A DNA stretch of 37,060 bases from an uncultured Nocardioides sp. (GCA_902805885.1 CADCUM010000045.1:1-37060), one strand, 5' to 3'; shown: positions 22,781 through 34,334, counted from the first letter of the stretch. Numbers and translations: made by a program. The notes: generated from the sequence alone by a model not told the origin.

Positions 22781-23814
22781 GCGACCGCCTGACCGACCTG
22801 GCGATCGTCCCGGTCGACCCCTTCGACGACGCTGCGGTCGCGGCCTGGCACCGGGTGTACGCCGAGGCGCAGCTCGCCGGCAACGAGGAGCACGCGACGC
22901 CCTGGCAGCTCGAGGAGATGCGCGTGCTGCTGCAGGACGCCGGCACCCGGATCGAGGTGGCGGCGTGGAGTGGGCTCCGAGCGGGGCGGCACGTCGCAGC
23001 AGGATTCCTCCGGATGCCGTTGCAGGACAACCTCGAGCGCTGCGAGGTGGCGGTCCAGGTGCTCCCGTCGGACCGTCGACGAGGCATCGGCCGCGCGCTG
23101 GCGGGCCGGCTCGAGGAGGAGGCGCGAGCGCTCGGCCGCTCGGTTCTCTACGCCGAGATCTCCTGGGACGTCGGCGGAGGCAGCGAGGGCACCGACCGCG
23201 CCGGCGCGGAGTTCGCTCGCGCGGTCGGCTTCGACCTGGCCCTGCGCGACGTGCAGCGTGAGCTCGCGCTCCCGGTCGCCGACCAGGTGCTGGCCGCATG
23301 GGCCGAGGAGGCGGCGCCGTACCACGCGGCGTACACCCTGCGCTCCTTCGTCGGGGCCGTCCCCGACGACCTCGTCGAGGGCTGGGCGACGCTGCTCGCC
23401 TCGCTCTCGACCGAGGCGCCGACCGGCGAGATGGACCTCGAGCCGGAGACGATCTCGGTCGAGGAGCAGCGCGACGCCGAGGCGGTCATCCGCAAGCAGG
23501 GCCGTACGAAGTACAACACCGTCGCGCTCGACCCGACGGGCGAGGTGGTGGGCTACACGGACATCGCGACCACGGTGCACGAGCCCGGGCGCGCCTACCA
23601 GTGGGGCACGCTGGTCCGGCGCGACCACCGCGGGAACCGCCTGGGGCTCGCCGTGAAGGTCGCGAACCTGCGGCTCCTCCAGCGCGAGCGTCCCGACATC
23701 ACCCGGCTGATCACCTGGAACGCCGAGGAGAACGGCCACATGGTGGCGGTCAACGAGCGGCTGGGCTTCCGCCCGGTCGCGCGGCTGGGGGAGTTCCAGA
23801 AGAGGCTGTCCTAG
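22777..23814 (+). CDS. Tandem GNAT-domain N-acetyltransferase
   Basis: The 345-residue protein contains two GNAT domains. The first (about 1-165) has the acetyl-CoA-binding motif A 'VQVLPSDRRRGIGRALAGRL'. The second (about 185-345) has 'GTLVRRDHRGNRLGLAVKVANLRLL' and 'ITWNAEENGHMVAVNERLGFRP', both with good motif A and B patterns. Tandem GNATs of this type include aminoglycoside/mycothiol-type acetyltransferases (MshD is also a tandem GNAT), but the residues do not identify the substrate. ATG 22777 overlaps the ABC-F stop by 4 bases, so the two are coupled. The pairing suggests a shared theme of small-molecule or antibiotic tolerance (inference). Confidence 0.85.
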   Translation: MSDRLTDLAIVPVDPFDDAAVAAWHRVYAEAQLAGNEEHATPWQLEEMRVLLQDAGTRIEVAAWSGLRAGRHVAAGFLRMPLQDNLERCEVAVQVLPSDRRRGIGRALAGRLEEEARALGRSVLYAEISWDVGGGSEGTDRAGAEFARAVGFDLALRDVQRELALPVADQVLAAWAEEAAPYHAAYTLRSFVGAVPDDLVEGWATLLASLSTEAPTGEMDLEPETISVEEQRDAEAVIRKQGRTKYNTVALDPTGEVVGYTDIATTVHEPGRAYQWGTLVRRDHRGNRLGLAVKVANLRLLQRERPDITRLITWNAEENGHMVAVNERLGFRPVARLGEFQKRLS

Positions 23815-23836
23815 GTCGCGGAGGCGGACGTCCCGA

Positions 23837-24181
23837 TCAGCAGGAGCCGGTCAGGTAGAGCAACCGACCACCCTCGTCATTCTCCCAGATGCCGGCTGTC
23901 CACACGGCGTGCCTGCCCAGCTGCTTCGCGGTGGGCGGGCTCGAGAGGACATGGGGCCTGACCTCGGCCCACGTCGCCCTGGCAGCGTCGCCCTCGAACC
24001 ACTCGAGCTGTCCGGTGCTCCACATGTCCAGGACGAGCGGTGCGCCCGATGCCATCAGGTCGTCCGCCACAGCGCGCTTGGCGCGGGTTCCGCGCCGAAC
24101 GTAGGACCGCCCGTCAGCACCCACGACCTTGCCCTGGTCGCGGTCCTCCGGCCGCTGGCAGTCTCGGAGATCGGTGCCCAT
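23837..24181 (-). CDS. Hypothetical protein, 114 aa
   Basis: The protein starts MGTDLRDCQRPEDRDQGK and ends 'AGIWENDEGGRLLYLTGSC'. It is soluble, mixed charge, with several Trp residues and no known motif; the C-terminal 'W.N..G.LLYLTG.C' looks like a conserved strand end. ATG 24181 is favoured because TACCGT (24193-24188) lies exactly 6 bases upstream, a leaderless arrangement; GTG 24277 in frame would add 32 residues with no supporting site. Base composition is somewhat less G/C-rich than neighbours. It converges with the GNAT gene across 22 bases. The 148 bases between it and the protease gene (24182-24329) contain nothing else that I can support. Confidence 0.6.
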   Translation of the reverse strand: MGTDLRDCQRPEDRDQGKVVGADGRSYVRRGTRAKRAVADDLMASGAPLVLDMWSTGQLEWFEGDAARATWAEVRPHVLSSPPTAKQLGRHAVWTAGIWENDEGGRLLYLTGSC

Positions 24182-24329
24182 GAGGTGACGGTAGAGGACG
24201 CTCCTTCTCGCGTCAGCGGACGTCGCAGTCGACCCCCCAGTGCAGCTGCGCAGCGAGTGGCCGATGCGCGGTCCCACCCATGGACCGGCACGTCGACGCC
24301 TGCCTGGCCCGAGGGGACGCTCAGGGGCC

Positions 24330-25727
24330 TCAGCCCTCCTCTGCGTCGGAGTCCAGCACCACGGACGCGGTCTGCTCCTCGCCGTCCCGCAGCCAGGTGA
24401 CCTCGACGGTGTCGCCCGGCCGGTAGGAGCGGATCGTCGCGACCAGCGAGTCGGCGCCGTTGATCATCCGCTCGTCGATGCGGGTGATCACGTCATCGGC
24501 CTCCAGGCCGGCCTCGGCGGCGGTGGAGCCCGGGGAGACGTCGATGACGGTCGCGCCCGGGCTGCCGTCCTCGGGCGTGCCGACGCTGATGCCCAGCCTG
24601 GCGTGCGTCGGCGTCTCGCCGGCGGTCATCTGGTCGACGATCGGCAGGACCTCGTCGATCGGGATCGCGAAGCCCAGGCCGATCGATCCCGCCTGTCCCG
24701 ACGCGGAGGTGGCGGTCCGGATCGAGGAGTTGATGCCGACCACGGCGCCGGTCATGTCGACCAGGGGGCCGCCGGAGTTGCCCGGGTTGATCGCGGCGTC
24801 GGTCTGGATCGCGGGGTACGTCGTGCTGTTGCCGTCGTCGTCCCGACCGGCGTTCACCGGCCGGTCGAGAGCGCTGACGATGCCGCTGGTCACCGTCGCG
24901 TCGAGCCCGAAGGGGGAGCCGATGGCCACCACGCCCTGGCCCACGTCGAGGTTCCCCGACTCGCCGATCGTCGCGGGCTTCAGGCCCGACACGTCGCCGG
25001 CCTTGATGACGGCCGTGTCCGTCAGCGGGTCGCGACCGAGGATCTCGGCCTCCGCGGACGAGCCGTCCGAGAACGAGACCCGGATCGCGCCGCCGTCCGC
25101 CGCCGTCTCGATGACGTGGTTGTTGGTGAGGATGGTGCCGTCCTCGGTGAGGATGATGCCCGACCCCGACCCGCTCCCCTCCTCCGAGGCGACGTCGATC
25201 TTGACGACGATCGGCAGGACCGCGGCAGCGACCGCCTCCACGCTGCCCTCCTCCGCCTCGGTGTCTCCCTGGTCGACGACGTTGGTGGTCGAGACGGGCG
25301 AGCGAGCACCCGGCTCGTCGTCGTCGATCGAGTCCCAGGCCGCCGCTCCGCCGATCCCGGCCAGTCCGCCCACGACGAGCGACGTGGCGACCACCGCGGC
25401 GGCGAGACCGCGCCGGCCTCGGCGGCGCTCGGAGGACGGCGCGTCCGCCCCGCTGTGCCATCCACTGGCGGTGGACGATCCGGGAGGAGCGTTCCGCGGA
25501 TCCGAAGGCCCAGGGTGGAGAGCGGCTCTCGGGTCGGCTGTTCCCGCGGCCGGTGGTCCCGGGCGGTCGGTCCCGACGGCGGGTGGCATCGCCGGCGGCG
25601 TGGGACGGACGGCGTGCGGCGGACCGCCGGTGGTCGGCGGCCCTGCAGGGCCGGGCTCGCCGGGCGTGTGGTCGTGCGGCTCGCGGGCAGGATCGTCGGG
25701 GAAGCCGGGGGAGGGCGTCGTGCTCAT
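24330..25727 (-). CDS. HtrA/DegP-like membrane-anchored trypsin-like serine protease with PDZ domain
   Basis: The 465-residue protein has a long Pro/Gly-rich cytoplasmic N-terminus (1-100), a basic stretch, one membrane segment (about 107-130), a trypsin-like domain with catalytic His204 (TNNHV), Asp237 (DTAV) and Ser318 (GNSGGP), and a C-terminal PDZ domain (about 375-460). This is the standard actinobacterial HtrA/PepD layout for extracytoplasmic protein quality control. ATG 25727 is chosen because MSTTPSPGFPDD begins the Pro-rich region; the ribosome site is weak (AGGG). It is divergent from the amylopullulanase gene, which exports a very large protein, but a functional link is only a guess. 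Confidence 0.92.
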   Translation of the reverse strand: MSTTPSPGFPDDPAREPHDHTPGEPGPAGPPTTGGPPHAVRPTPPAMPPAVGTDRPGPPAAGTADPRAALHPGPSDPRNAPPGSSTASGWHSGADAPSSERRRGRRGLAAAVVATSLVVGGLAGIGGAAAWDSIDDDEPGARSPVSTTNVVDQGDTEAEEGSVEAVAAAVLPIVVKIDVASEEGSGSGSGIILTEDGTILTNNHVIETAADGGAIRVSFSDGSSAEAEILGRDPLTDTAVIKAGDVSGLKPATIGESGNLDVGQGVVAIGSPFGLDATVTSGIVSALDRPVNAGRDDDGNSTTYPAIQTDAAINPGNSGGPLVDMTGAVVGINSSIRTATSASGQAGSIGLGFAIPIDEVLPIVDQMTAGETPTHARLGISVGTPEDGSPGATVIDVSPGSTAAEAGLEADDVITRIDERMINGADSLVATIRSYRPGDTVEVTWLRDGEEQTASVVLDSDAEEG

Positions 25728-25841
25728 GCCCTGACTGTGCCCACCCAGGCTGTGGTCATGCTGAGAGGCCGCTGGACGGGCGTGAAGAACCGGCCGCGTG
25801 CAAGAACGCAGGCACTTTGCGCGGCGCGGTCCTGAAAGATC

Positions 25842-25880
25842 TTGCAGACATTGCAATCTGTGCCAGTGCCGTCCTAGCGT
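25842..25880 (+). promoter_or_regulatory. Amylopullulanase promoter with maltose-regulator-like operator
   Basis: An inverted repeat TTGCA-N5-TGCAA at 25842-25856 overlaps a -35 TTGCAA (25851-25856). After 18 bases comes the -10 TAGCGT (25875-25880). TTGCA/TGCAA repeats are the sort of site bound by LacI-family maltose regulators (MalR/Reg1) that control amylase genes in Streptomyces. The expected transcript start (about 25887) leaves a 50-base leader to GTG 25939. Confidence 0.65.
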
Positions 25881-25938
25881 GACGCCTGCCACACCCGGCC
25901 CCGCCCCCGCCTCTCGGCCCTCCCTCTCGGAGCTCCTC

Positions 25939-28900
25939 GTGCGTCGTCTCCTCCTGGCCGCCACCGGCCTCGCCACCGTGCTCGCCCCGCTCGCACCGCT
26001 CGCGCCGACGGCTCCTGCCGCGGCCGACCACCGTGCCGAGCCCCCCACCGCCGTCACGCTGGTGGGCAACCTGCAGGACGAGCTCGGCTGTGCCGAGGAC
26101 TGGGCTCCGGCGTGCGAGGCCACCCGCATGTCGGTCGGCGACGACGGCTCATGGGCGTTCGTGGCCGAGGTGCCGGCCGGCACCTACCAGTACAAGGTGG
26201 CGATCAACGCGTCCTGGGCCGAGAGCCACGGCGCCGCCGGTGGCGGCAACCTCCCGCTCGTCCTCGAGAACCCCGCCCGCCTCCGCTTCTCGTACGACGA
26301 CACCACCCACCGCGTCGCCGTCGCTCCTGCCGAGCAGCCCGCCGGCAGGCCGACCGCGGAGGACGAGGCCCTCGCCGGAGCCTCGCTGCGTGCGCCGCTG
26401 ACCCGCGAGCGCTTCTACTTCGTCATGGCCGACCGCTTCGAGAACGGGGACCGCAGCAACGACACCGGTGGCTTCAGCGGCGGCCGGATGGAGACGGGCC
26501 TCGACCCGGCCGACAAGGGGTTCTTCCACGGCGGTGACATCGCCGGCCTGTCCCAGCGGCTCGACTACATCGACGGCCTCGGCACGACCGCGATCTGGCT
26601 CACGCCCAGCTTCAAGAACCGGCCCGTCCAGGGCACCGGCGCCGACGCCAACGCGGGCTACCACGGCTACTGGGTCACCGACTTCACCCGGATCGACCCG
26701 CACTTCGGGACGAACGCCGAGCTGGAGGCGTTCATCGACAAGGCCCACGCACGCGGCATCAAGGTCTTCTTCGACATCATCACCAACCACACCGCCGACG
26801 TCATCGACCACGCCGAGGGCCGGTACGGCTACGTCAGCAAGGCCGACGAGCCCTACCGCGACGCGTCCGGCGCGACGTTCGACGACCGCGACTTCGCCGG
26901 CACGGACACCTTCCCGGAGCTCGACGCCCAGACGTCGTTCCCCTACACCCCGGTCTTCCGCAGCGACGCGGACCGCACCGTCAAGGTCCCGGCCTGGCTC
27001 AACGACCCGACGAACTACCACAACCGCGGCGACTCGACCTTCGCCGGCGAGTCATCGCTCTACGGCGACTTCGTGGGTCTCGACGACCTCTTCACCGAGC
27101 AGCCCGACGTGGTCGACGGGATGACCGACATCTACAAGACCTGGGTGGACCTCGGCATCGACGGCTTCCGCATCGACACCGTCAAGCACGTCAACATGGA
27201 GTTCTGGCAGGAGTTCGCCCCGGCCATCCGCGACCACGCCCGGTCGATCGGCAACGAGGACTTCTTCGCCTTCGGTGAGGTGTACGACGCCGACCCGGCG
27301 TACCTGTCCACGTTCAGCACCACCGGGCGGATGGACTCCACGCTCGACTTCGGCTTCCAGAGCACGGGCACGGGCTTCGCCAAGGGCGCACCGACCCGCC
27401 GCCTGCGCGACTTCTACGCCGCCGACGACCACTACACCGACACCGACTCCAACGCGTACGCCGTGCCCACGTTCCTCGGGAACCACGACATGGGCCGGAT
27501 CGGCAACTTCCTGGCCGGCACCGACCAGCCGCTCGAGCGGGACAAGCTCGCGCACGCGCTGATGTACCTCACCCGAGGCCAGCCGGTCGTCTACTACGGC
27601 GACGAGCAGGGCTTCACCGGCGACGGCGGCGACAAGGACGCGCGCGAGGACATGTTCCCCAGCCAGGTCGCGTCGTACAACGACAACGACCTGCTCGGCA
27701 CCGACGCCACGACGGCGCAGGCCAACTTCGACACGTCGCACCCCATGTACACCACGATCCGCGACCTCGCGCGGCTGCGAGAGTCGTACCCCGCGCTCGC
27801 CGACGGCGCCCAGCTCCACCGCTACTCCTCCAACGACGCCGGCGTCTTCGCGTTCAGCCGGATCGACGCCCAGGAGCGGCGCGAGCACGTCGTCGCCCTC
27901 AACAACGCGACCACCGCGAAGACCGTCACGTTCGGCACCGAGATGCGGCGCAGCACGTTCAAGCAGGTCTGGCCGACGACCAGGGCGAGGCTCCGCAGCG
28001 ACGACGAGGGCCGCGTCACCGTCACCGTGCCGCCGCTCTCGGCCGTCGTGTGGCGGGCCGCGGGCACCCTGGCCGAGCGGGAGGCCGCGCCTGCGGTGCA
28101 CCTCGAGAAGCCGTCCGCCGGCGGTGTGGTCGGTGGCCGCTCGCCCATCACCGCGGGCGTGCCCGAGGGCGGGTTCAACCAGGTGACCCTCGCGTGGCGT
28201 CACGCCGGCGCGACCGGGTGGACGCCGCTGGGGACCGACGACAACGCGCCCTACCGCGTCTTCCACGACGTCAGCGCCATGCCGAAGGGCACCCTGCTGG
28301 AGTACCGCGCGGTGCTCCGCGACGGCTCGGGCAACCTCTCGGTGGCCTCCTCCCACGCCACGGTGGGCGAGCCCGAGGCCGAGCCGACGCCCGGCGGCGG
28401 TGGCGGCACGGGTCCGGTCACCCAGCCCGGGGCGGTGTCGGTGCCGGGCAACCACAACTCCGAGATCGGCTGTCCCGGCGACTGGCAGCCCGACTGCCCC
28501 GAGGCGCAGATGTCGCTCGACGCCGAGGACCTGGTCTGGAAGCGGACGGTCACGCTGCCGGCGGGCGGCTACGAGTACAAGGCCGCGATCGACGGCACCT
28601 GGGACGAGAACTACGGCGCCGGCGGCGTCCCCGGCGGCCCCAACGTGCCGCTGTCCCTCGACTCCGAGCGGACCGTGACGTTCTACTACGAGCACGGCTC
28701 CCACTGGGTCACCAGCGACGCCAACGGTCCGATCATCACCCTCGCCGGCAACATGCAGTCCGAGCTCGGCTGCGCCGGCGACTGGTCGCCGGACTGCATG
28801 CGAGGCTGGCTCAAGGACCTCGACGGCGACGGCACCTACACGTACGCCACCACCGCGCTGCCCGCAGGCAGCTACGAGACGAAGGTGACCCATGGCCTGT

Positions 28901-31626
28901 CCTGGGCGGAGAACTACGGCGCCGACGGCGTCCGTGACGGCGCCAACATCGGCTTCGACGTCCCCGGCTCGGGGGCCGAGGTCGTCTTCACCTACGACGT
29001 GACCTCGCACCGGCTGACCATCAGCACCCGGGCCGCCGGCGCGTCACCCGACCTGACCAAGGCGAAGGCCCACTGGCTCCGTGCCGACCTCCTCGCCTGG
29101 GACGTCCCGGCACCCGCGACCGGCTCGTACCGCCTGCACTGGTCGCAGCAGGGCGACCTCGCCGTCGACGCCGAGGCCGTCACCGGCGGCTCCAGCGCCC
29201 GACTGGTCCACGACCCCGCCGGCCTGCCGGCCGACGTGGTCGCCGACTTCCCGCACCTCGCCGGGCTCGACGCGTTCCGCCTGGACCCCGCGGCGGCGAA
29301 GCGGGTGCGGGAGATCCTCACCGGACAGCTCGCGGTGGCGTCGTACGCCCCCGACGGGACGCTGCGCGACGCCACCGGCGTGCAGGTGCCGGGGGTGCTC
29401 GACGACGTGTACGCCGCCGCGGCCGACCGCCGGCTCGGCGTCGTGTGGAAGGGCCGGCAGCCCACCCTCGCCCTGTGGGCGCCCACCGCCCAGGACGTCG
29501 CCGCGGTCGTCCGGGGTCGTCGGGTGCCGATGGACCGCCGGGCCGACGGGACGTGGACGGTCAGCGGGCCCAGCACCTGGCGCGGGGCGCCGTACACCTA
29601 CGAGGTCCGGGTGTGGGCCCCGAGGGCCGGGCAGGTGGTGACCAACCGGGTGACGGACCCCTACTCGGTCGCGCTGACCGCCAACTCGGCGCAGTCGCTG
29701 ATCGTCGACCTCGCCGACCCGGCCCTCGCGCCGGCCGGCTGGTCCGGCACGACGCCGCCGCGGATCGCCCAGCCCGAGGACCGCAACGTCTACGAGCTGC
29801 ACGTGCGCGACTTCTCCATCGGTGACGAGACCGTGCCGGCCGCCGAGCGGGGGACCTACCTCGCCTTCGCGCGCAAGGACACCGCCGGCATGCGTCACCT
29901 GCGCCGGCTCGCCGGTGCGGGCCTCAACACCGTGCACCTGCTCCCTGCGTTCGACATCGCCACGATCGAGGAGCGCCGCTCCGCCCAGCTCGTCCCCGAC
30001 TGCGACCTCGCGTCGCTGCCGCCCGACTCCGAGCAGCAGCAGGCCTGCATCGAGCGGATCCGCTCCGGCGACGGGTTCAACTGGGGCTACGACCCGCTGC
30101 ACTACACCGCGCCCGAGGGGTCGTACGCGACGGACCCGGACGGCACGCGCCGCACCGTCGAGTTCCGCCGGATGGTGCAGGGGCTCAACGGCGCCGGGCT
30201 GCAGGTCGTGATGGACGTGGTCTACAACCACACCGCCGCCGACGGGCAGGCCGAGAGGTCCGTGCTCGACAAGGTCGTGCCGGGCTACTACCACCGGCTC
30301 AACGCCACCGGGGCCGTCGAGAGCTCGACCTGCTGCTCCAACACCGCCACCGAGCACCGCATGATGGAGAAGCTGATGATCGACTCGGTGCTCACCTGGG
30401 CACGCGAGTACAAGGTCAACGGCTTCCGCTTCGACCTGATGGGGCACCACTCGCTGGAGAACATGAAGCGCCTGCGCGCGGCCCTCGACGGACTCACCCT
30501 CGCGAAGGACGGAGTGGACGGTCGCGCGATCTACCTCTACGGCGAGGGCTGGAACTTCGGCGAGGTCGCCAACGACGCACGCTTCGAGCAGGCCACCCAG
30601 CTCAACCTCGCCGGCACCGGCATCGGCTCCTTCAGCGACCGGCTCCGCGACGCCGTCCGCGGCGGCGGGCCCTTCGACGCCGACCCGCGCGTCCAGGGCT
30701 TCGGCTCCGGGCTGTTCACCGACCCCAACGGCGCCGAGGTCAACGGCAGCCTGGAGGAGCAGCGGGCCGACCTGCTGCACGCGCAGGACCTGGTGAAGCT
30801 GGGTCTGGCGGGCAACCTCGCCGACTTCCGCTTCCGCTCCTCCACGGGGCAGACGGTCCGCGGCGCCGAGGTCGACTACAACGGGCAGCCGGCGGGGTAC
30901 GCCGCCGACCCGGCCGAGACCGTGACCTACGTCGACGCCCACGACAACGAGACCCTGTTCGACTCCCTCGCCTTCAAGCTCCCCCGGGGGACGTCGATGG
31001 CGGACCGGGTGCGGATGAACACCGTCTCGCTCTCGACCGTCGCCTTCTCCCAGGGCGTGGTGTTCTGGCACGCGGGCACCGACCTGCTGCGCTCCAAGAG
31101 CCTGGACCGCAACTCCTACGACTCCGGCGACTGGTTCAACCGGGTCGACTGGCAGCGGCGGGACCACACCTTCGGCTCCGGCCTGCCCCTGGAGGCCGAC
31201 AACGCGGACAAGTGGCAGTTCATGCGGCCGCTGCTCGCCGACCCGGCGATGCGGCCGGACGGCGCGGCGATGGACGCGGCGCACGCCCGGGCCCAGGACC
31301 TGCTGCGGATCCGTACGTCCTCGCCCCTGTTCCGGCTCGGCAGCCTCGAGGCGGTCCAGGCGAAGGTGTCGTTCCTCGACGCCGAGCCAGGGGTCATCGC
31401 GATGCTGGTGGACGACACCGCCGGCGCGGACGCGGACGCCGGTCGGGACGGGATCCTCGTCGTCTTCAACGCCACGCCCCGGGCGCACACCGTCTCCGGG
31501 ACCGGCTCCGGCTGGACCCTGCACGGTGTGCAGGCCTCCGGCAGCGACGACGTCGTCAAGGGCAGCACGGTCGCGGCCGACGCGGTCACCGTGCCGGCAC
31601 GGACCACGGCGGTGTTCGAGCGCTGA
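25939..31626 (+). CDS. Secreted amylopullulanase (GH13 alpha-amylase + type I pullulanase)
   Basis: GTG 25939, with GGAG 6 bases upstream, gives 1895 residues with a clear signal peptide ([16 protein letters not shown]..., cleavage after A-A-A near residue 30). An in-frame start further up would cover the promoter. Order: X25 starch-binding-like module (38-125); GH13 amylase domain (155-700) with Asp413 nucleophile (GFRID), Glu447 acid/base (FGEVYD) and Asp517 (NHD); Gly/Pro linker; two more X25 modules (about 831-930, 931-1035); pullulanase N2 and CBM48-like regions; a second GH13 domain with D1426 in 'DVVYNHT', Asp1499 ([10 protein letters not shown]), Glu1536 (YGEGWNFGE) and Asp1669 (AHDNE), characteristic of pullulanase; C-terminal beta domain. 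It should cleave both alpha-1,4 and alpha-1,6 links of starch outside the cell. Similar fusions are known in Streptomyces. Confidence 0.94.
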   Translation: MRRLLLAATGLATVLAPLAPLAPTAPAAADHRAEPPTAVTLVGNLQDELGCAEDWAPACEATRMSVGDDGSWAFVAEVPAGTYQYKVAINASWAESHGAAGGGNLPLVLENPARLRFSYDDTTHRVAVAPAEQPAGRPTAEDEALAGASLRAPLTRERFYFVMADRFENGDRSNDTGGFSGGRMETGLDPADKGFFHGGDIAGLSQRLDYIDGLGTTAIWLTPSFKNRPVQGTGADANAGYHGYWVTDFTRIDPHFGTNAELEAFIDKAHARGIKVFFDIITNHTADVIDHAEGRYGYVSKADEPYRDASGATFDDRDFAGTDTFPELDAQTSFPYTPVFRSDADRTVKVPAWLNDPTNYHNRGDSTFAGESSLYGDFVGLDDLFTEQPDVVDGMTDIYKTWVDLGIDGFRIDTVKHVNMEFWQEFAPAIRDHARSIGNEDFFAFGEVYDADPAYLSTFSTTGRMDSTLDFGFQSTGTGFAKGAPTRRLRDFYAADDHYTDTDSNAYAVPTFLGNHDMGRIGNFLAGTDQPLERDKLAHALMYLTRGQPVVYYGDEQGFTGDGGDKDAREDMFPSQVASYNDNDLLGTDATTAQANFDTSHPMYTTIRDLARLRESYPALADGAQLHRYSSNDAGVFAFSRIDAQERREHVVALNNATTAKTVTFGTEMRRSTFKQVWPTTRARLRSDDEGRVTVTVPPLSAVVWRAAGTLAEREAAPAVHLEKPSAGGVVGGRSPITAGVPEGGFNQVTLAWRHAGATGWTPLGTDDNAPYRVFHDVSAMPKGTLLEYRAVLRDGSGNLSVASSHATVGEPEAEPTPGGGGGTGPVTQPGAVSVPGNHNSEIGCPGDWQPDCPEAQMSLDAEDLVWKRTVTLPAGGYEYKAAIDGTWDENYGAGGVPGGPNVPLSLDSERTVTFYYEHGSHWVTSDANGPIITLAGNMQSELGCAGDWSPDCMRGWLKDLDGDGTYTYATTALPAGSYETKVTHGLSWAENYGADGVRDGANIGFDVPGSGAEVVFTYDVTSHRLTISTRAAGASPDLTKAKAHWLRADLLAWDVPAPATGSYRLHWSQQGDLAVDAEAVTGGSSARLVHDPAGLPADVVADFPHLAGLDAFRLDPAAAKRVREILTGQLAVASYAPDGTLRDATGVQVPGVLDDVYAAAADRRLGVVWKGRQPTLALWAPTAQDVAAVVRGRRVPMDRRADGTWTVSGPSTWRGAPYTYEVRVWAPRAGQVVTNRVTDPYSVALTANSAQSLIVDLADPALAPAGWSGTTPPRIAQPEDRNVYELHVRDFSIGDETVPAAERGTYLAFARKDTAGMRHLRRLAGAGLNTVHLLPAFDIATIEERRSAQLVPDCDLASLPPDSEQQQACIERIRSGDGFNWGYDPLHYTAPEGSYATDPDGTRRTVEFRRMVQGLNGAGLQVVMDVVYNHTAADGQAERSVLDKVVPGYYHRLNATGAVESSTCCSNTATEHRMMEKLMIDSVLTWAREYKVNGFRFDLMGHHSLENMKRLRAALDGLTLAKDGVDGRAIYLYGEGWNFGEVANDARFEQATQLNLAGTGIGSFSDRLRDAVRGGGPFDADPRVQGFGSGLFTDPNGAEVNGSLEEQRADLLHAQDLVKLGLAGNLADFRFRSSTGQTVRGAEVDYNGQPAGYAADPAETVTYVDAHDNETLFDSLAFKLPRGTSMADRVRMNTVSLSTVAFSQGVVFWHAGTDLLRSKSLDRNSYDSGDWFNRVDWQRRDHTFGSGLPLEADNADKWQFMRPLLADPAMRPDGAAMDAAHARAQDLLRIRTSSPLFRLGSLEAVQAKVSFLDAEPGVIAMLVDDTAGADADAGRDGILVVFNATPRAHTVSGTGSGWTLHGVQASGSDDVVKGSTVAADAVTVPARTTAVFER

Positions 31627-31640
31627 CGGGCCGGTCGTGG

Positions 31641-31680
31641 GCCGGCCGGTCCCGGGTCCGTCGGCCCGGGGCCGGCCGGC
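31641..31680. terminator. Terminator between the amylopullulanase and MFS genes
   Basis: A 16-bp stem with one T.G wobble pairs 31641-31656 with 31665-31680 around an 8-base loop. It fills the gap between two convergent genes and touches the MFS stop codon, so it probably acts in both directions. There is no T-run, common in very G/C-rich genomes. Confidence 0.8.
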
Positions 31681-32868
31681 TCAGTCCCGGCGGGGTCCGG
31701 AGAGGGCCCCGAGGACGGCGACCAGCTGGACCGCGGCCATGACGGCGAGGGCGACGGGGAAGGACCAGGCCGCGGCCAAGGCGCCCGCGGCGACAGCGCC
31801 CGCTGCCGTGCCCGCGTCGAAGCCGATGTTCCAGACGGCGCTGGCGGCGGGGATCCTGGTCGGGCCGGCGGCCGCGAACGCCGTCACGAGCGTGAGGTTC
31901 TGCAGCGCGCCGTAGGAGACGCCGAGCACGGTCGCGGCGAGGACCAGGACGACCGCGCTCCCGGTGGCGACGGCCCACGCACACCCGCCCATGGCCGCGC
32001 CTGCCACGACCAGCAGCGGAGCCAGGAACTGGCGGGCGCCGTGCCGGTCGGCGACGTGCCCGACCAGCCACCGGGCGAGGGCCGCGGTCACGCCCATGCC
32101 GAGCAGGAGGGCCATCGCGGTCGTCGGGCCCGCCAGCAGGGGAGCGAACGTCAGCAGGCTGCCGCCGGCCATGGTGACGGCGAACAGCACCAGCGTCGGC
32201 GGCACCACCGCGAGCAGCGCCCGGCGGTCCGACACCGCCGCGAGACCGGCCGCCGGCGGTGACGGCCGGTCGTGCCCGAGGTCCCGGAGCACGCGGCCCA
32301 AGCCCCAGGCGGCCGGGATCCCGACGACCGGCAGGGCGGCGAGCCAGAAGACCGCGGCGAAGCCCAGGGACTCCGCCAGCGGCACCGAGGCCGGGAGCAG
32401 CAGCAGGTTCGGCACGGCGACGGCCAGGCCGTACGCCCCGATCGCCGCGCCCCGCCGCGCGGGGTCCACGAGGTGGGCCGCCGCCGCCGAGCCGGTGACC
32501 GTGAGGATCCCGAAGCCGATCCCGCGCAGGGCCGAGAGACCGAGGACCCAGGCCAGCTCGTCGGAGAGGAGGTACGCCGGCGCCGGGAGCCCGAGGAACA
32601 GCAGGCCGGCGACGAGCACCCTGCCGGTGCCCCAGGCGGCCAGGGCGCGGGGGACGGCCAGCTGCGCCACGACGGTGGCGCCGAGCAGGACGCCGTTGAC
32701 CAGCCCGGCTCCGGCCTCGGTCGCCCCGCCGCGGACGGCCCAGAGCGGGGCGACCGCCAGCAGGGCGGCGTACCCGGCGAACCCCACGACCGAGAGCAGC
32801 CCCAGCTGCGGCATCCCGGGGGTGCGCCAGACGCTCAGCCCCTCGGTGGCACTCCCGGTCGCGGACAT
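31681..32868 (-). CDS. MFS transporter
   Basis: The 395-residue protein is almost wholly hydrophobic, with about 12 membrane segments. The cytoplasmic loop between helices 2 and 3 is 'PRALAAWGTGRVL', and between 8 and 9 'LARWLVGHVADRHGARQFL', which fits the MFS G-x-x-x-D-R-x-G-R pattern. A longer central loop (about residues 190-215) separates the halves. It is probably a drug/metabolite efflux protein, but the substrate cannot be told. ATG 32868 is chosen; TACTGT (32881-32876) lies 7 bases before it, so the mRNA may be leaderless. Nineteen further in-frame codons upstream look non-coding. Confidence 0.88.
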   Translation of the reverse strand: MSATGSATEGLSVWRTPGMPQLGLLSVVGFAGYAALLAVAPLWAVRGGATEAGAGLVNGVLLGATVVAQLAVPRALAAWGTGRVLVAGLLFLGLPAPAYLLSDELAWVLGLSALRGIGFGILTVTGSAAAAHLVDPARRGAAIGAYGLAVAVPNLLLLPASVPLAESLGFAAVFWLAALPVVGIPAAWGLGRVLRDLGHDRPSPPAAGLAAVSDRRALLAVVPPTLVLFAVTMAGGSLLTFAPLLAGPTTAMALLLGMGVTAALARWLVGHVADRHGARQFLAPLLVVAGAAMGGCAWAVATGSAVVLVLAATVLGVSYGALQNLTLVTAFAAAGPTRIPAASAVWNIGFDAGTAAGAVAAGALAAAWSFPVALAVMAAVQLVAVLGALSGPRRD

Positions 32869-32955
32869 GCGCGGCACAGTAGCCGGAGGCTCGCGAGGGA
32901 CGGCTCGGCGTCGACGTTCCTGCAACGGCGAGCGCTCCCCAGGGACAGGACGGCG

Positions 32956-32988
32956 ACAGCCCCCGCCGAGACGATCGGCGGGGGCTGT
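32956..32988. terminator. Terminator of citrate synthase
   Basis: A perfect 14-bp stem pairs 32956-32969 with 32975-32988 around GACGA. It lies 16 bases beyond the gltA stop on the minus strand and before the MFS gene start region. Confidence 0.88.
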
Positions 32989-33004
32989 CGGGCGCTCAGA
33001 GGGG

Positions 33005-34324
<1,320 letters not shown>

Positions 34325-34334
34325 GTCGGCTCCT

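Noticed and set aside
20969..23299. Long minus-strand frame continuing upstream of the 70-aa protein
   Set aside because: It lies opposite the well-supported ABC-F and GNAT genes and has shadow-type composition; only the part from ATG 20968 has a ribosome site and sits outside other genes.
25797..25820. Second imperfect GCAAG...CTTTGC repeat upstream of the amylopullulanase operator
   Set aside because: The arms are imperfect and the spacing differs from the main site, so it may be chance.
28429..29035. Possible direct DNA repeats in the amylopullulanase gene
   Set aside because: The similarity is at protein level (X25 modules); I see no long nucleotide identity suggesting recent duplication.
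27052..31524. Two very long minus-strand frames (652 and 826 codons) opposite the amylopullulanase
   Set aside because: They are antisense to conserved catalytic domains and contain no motifs.
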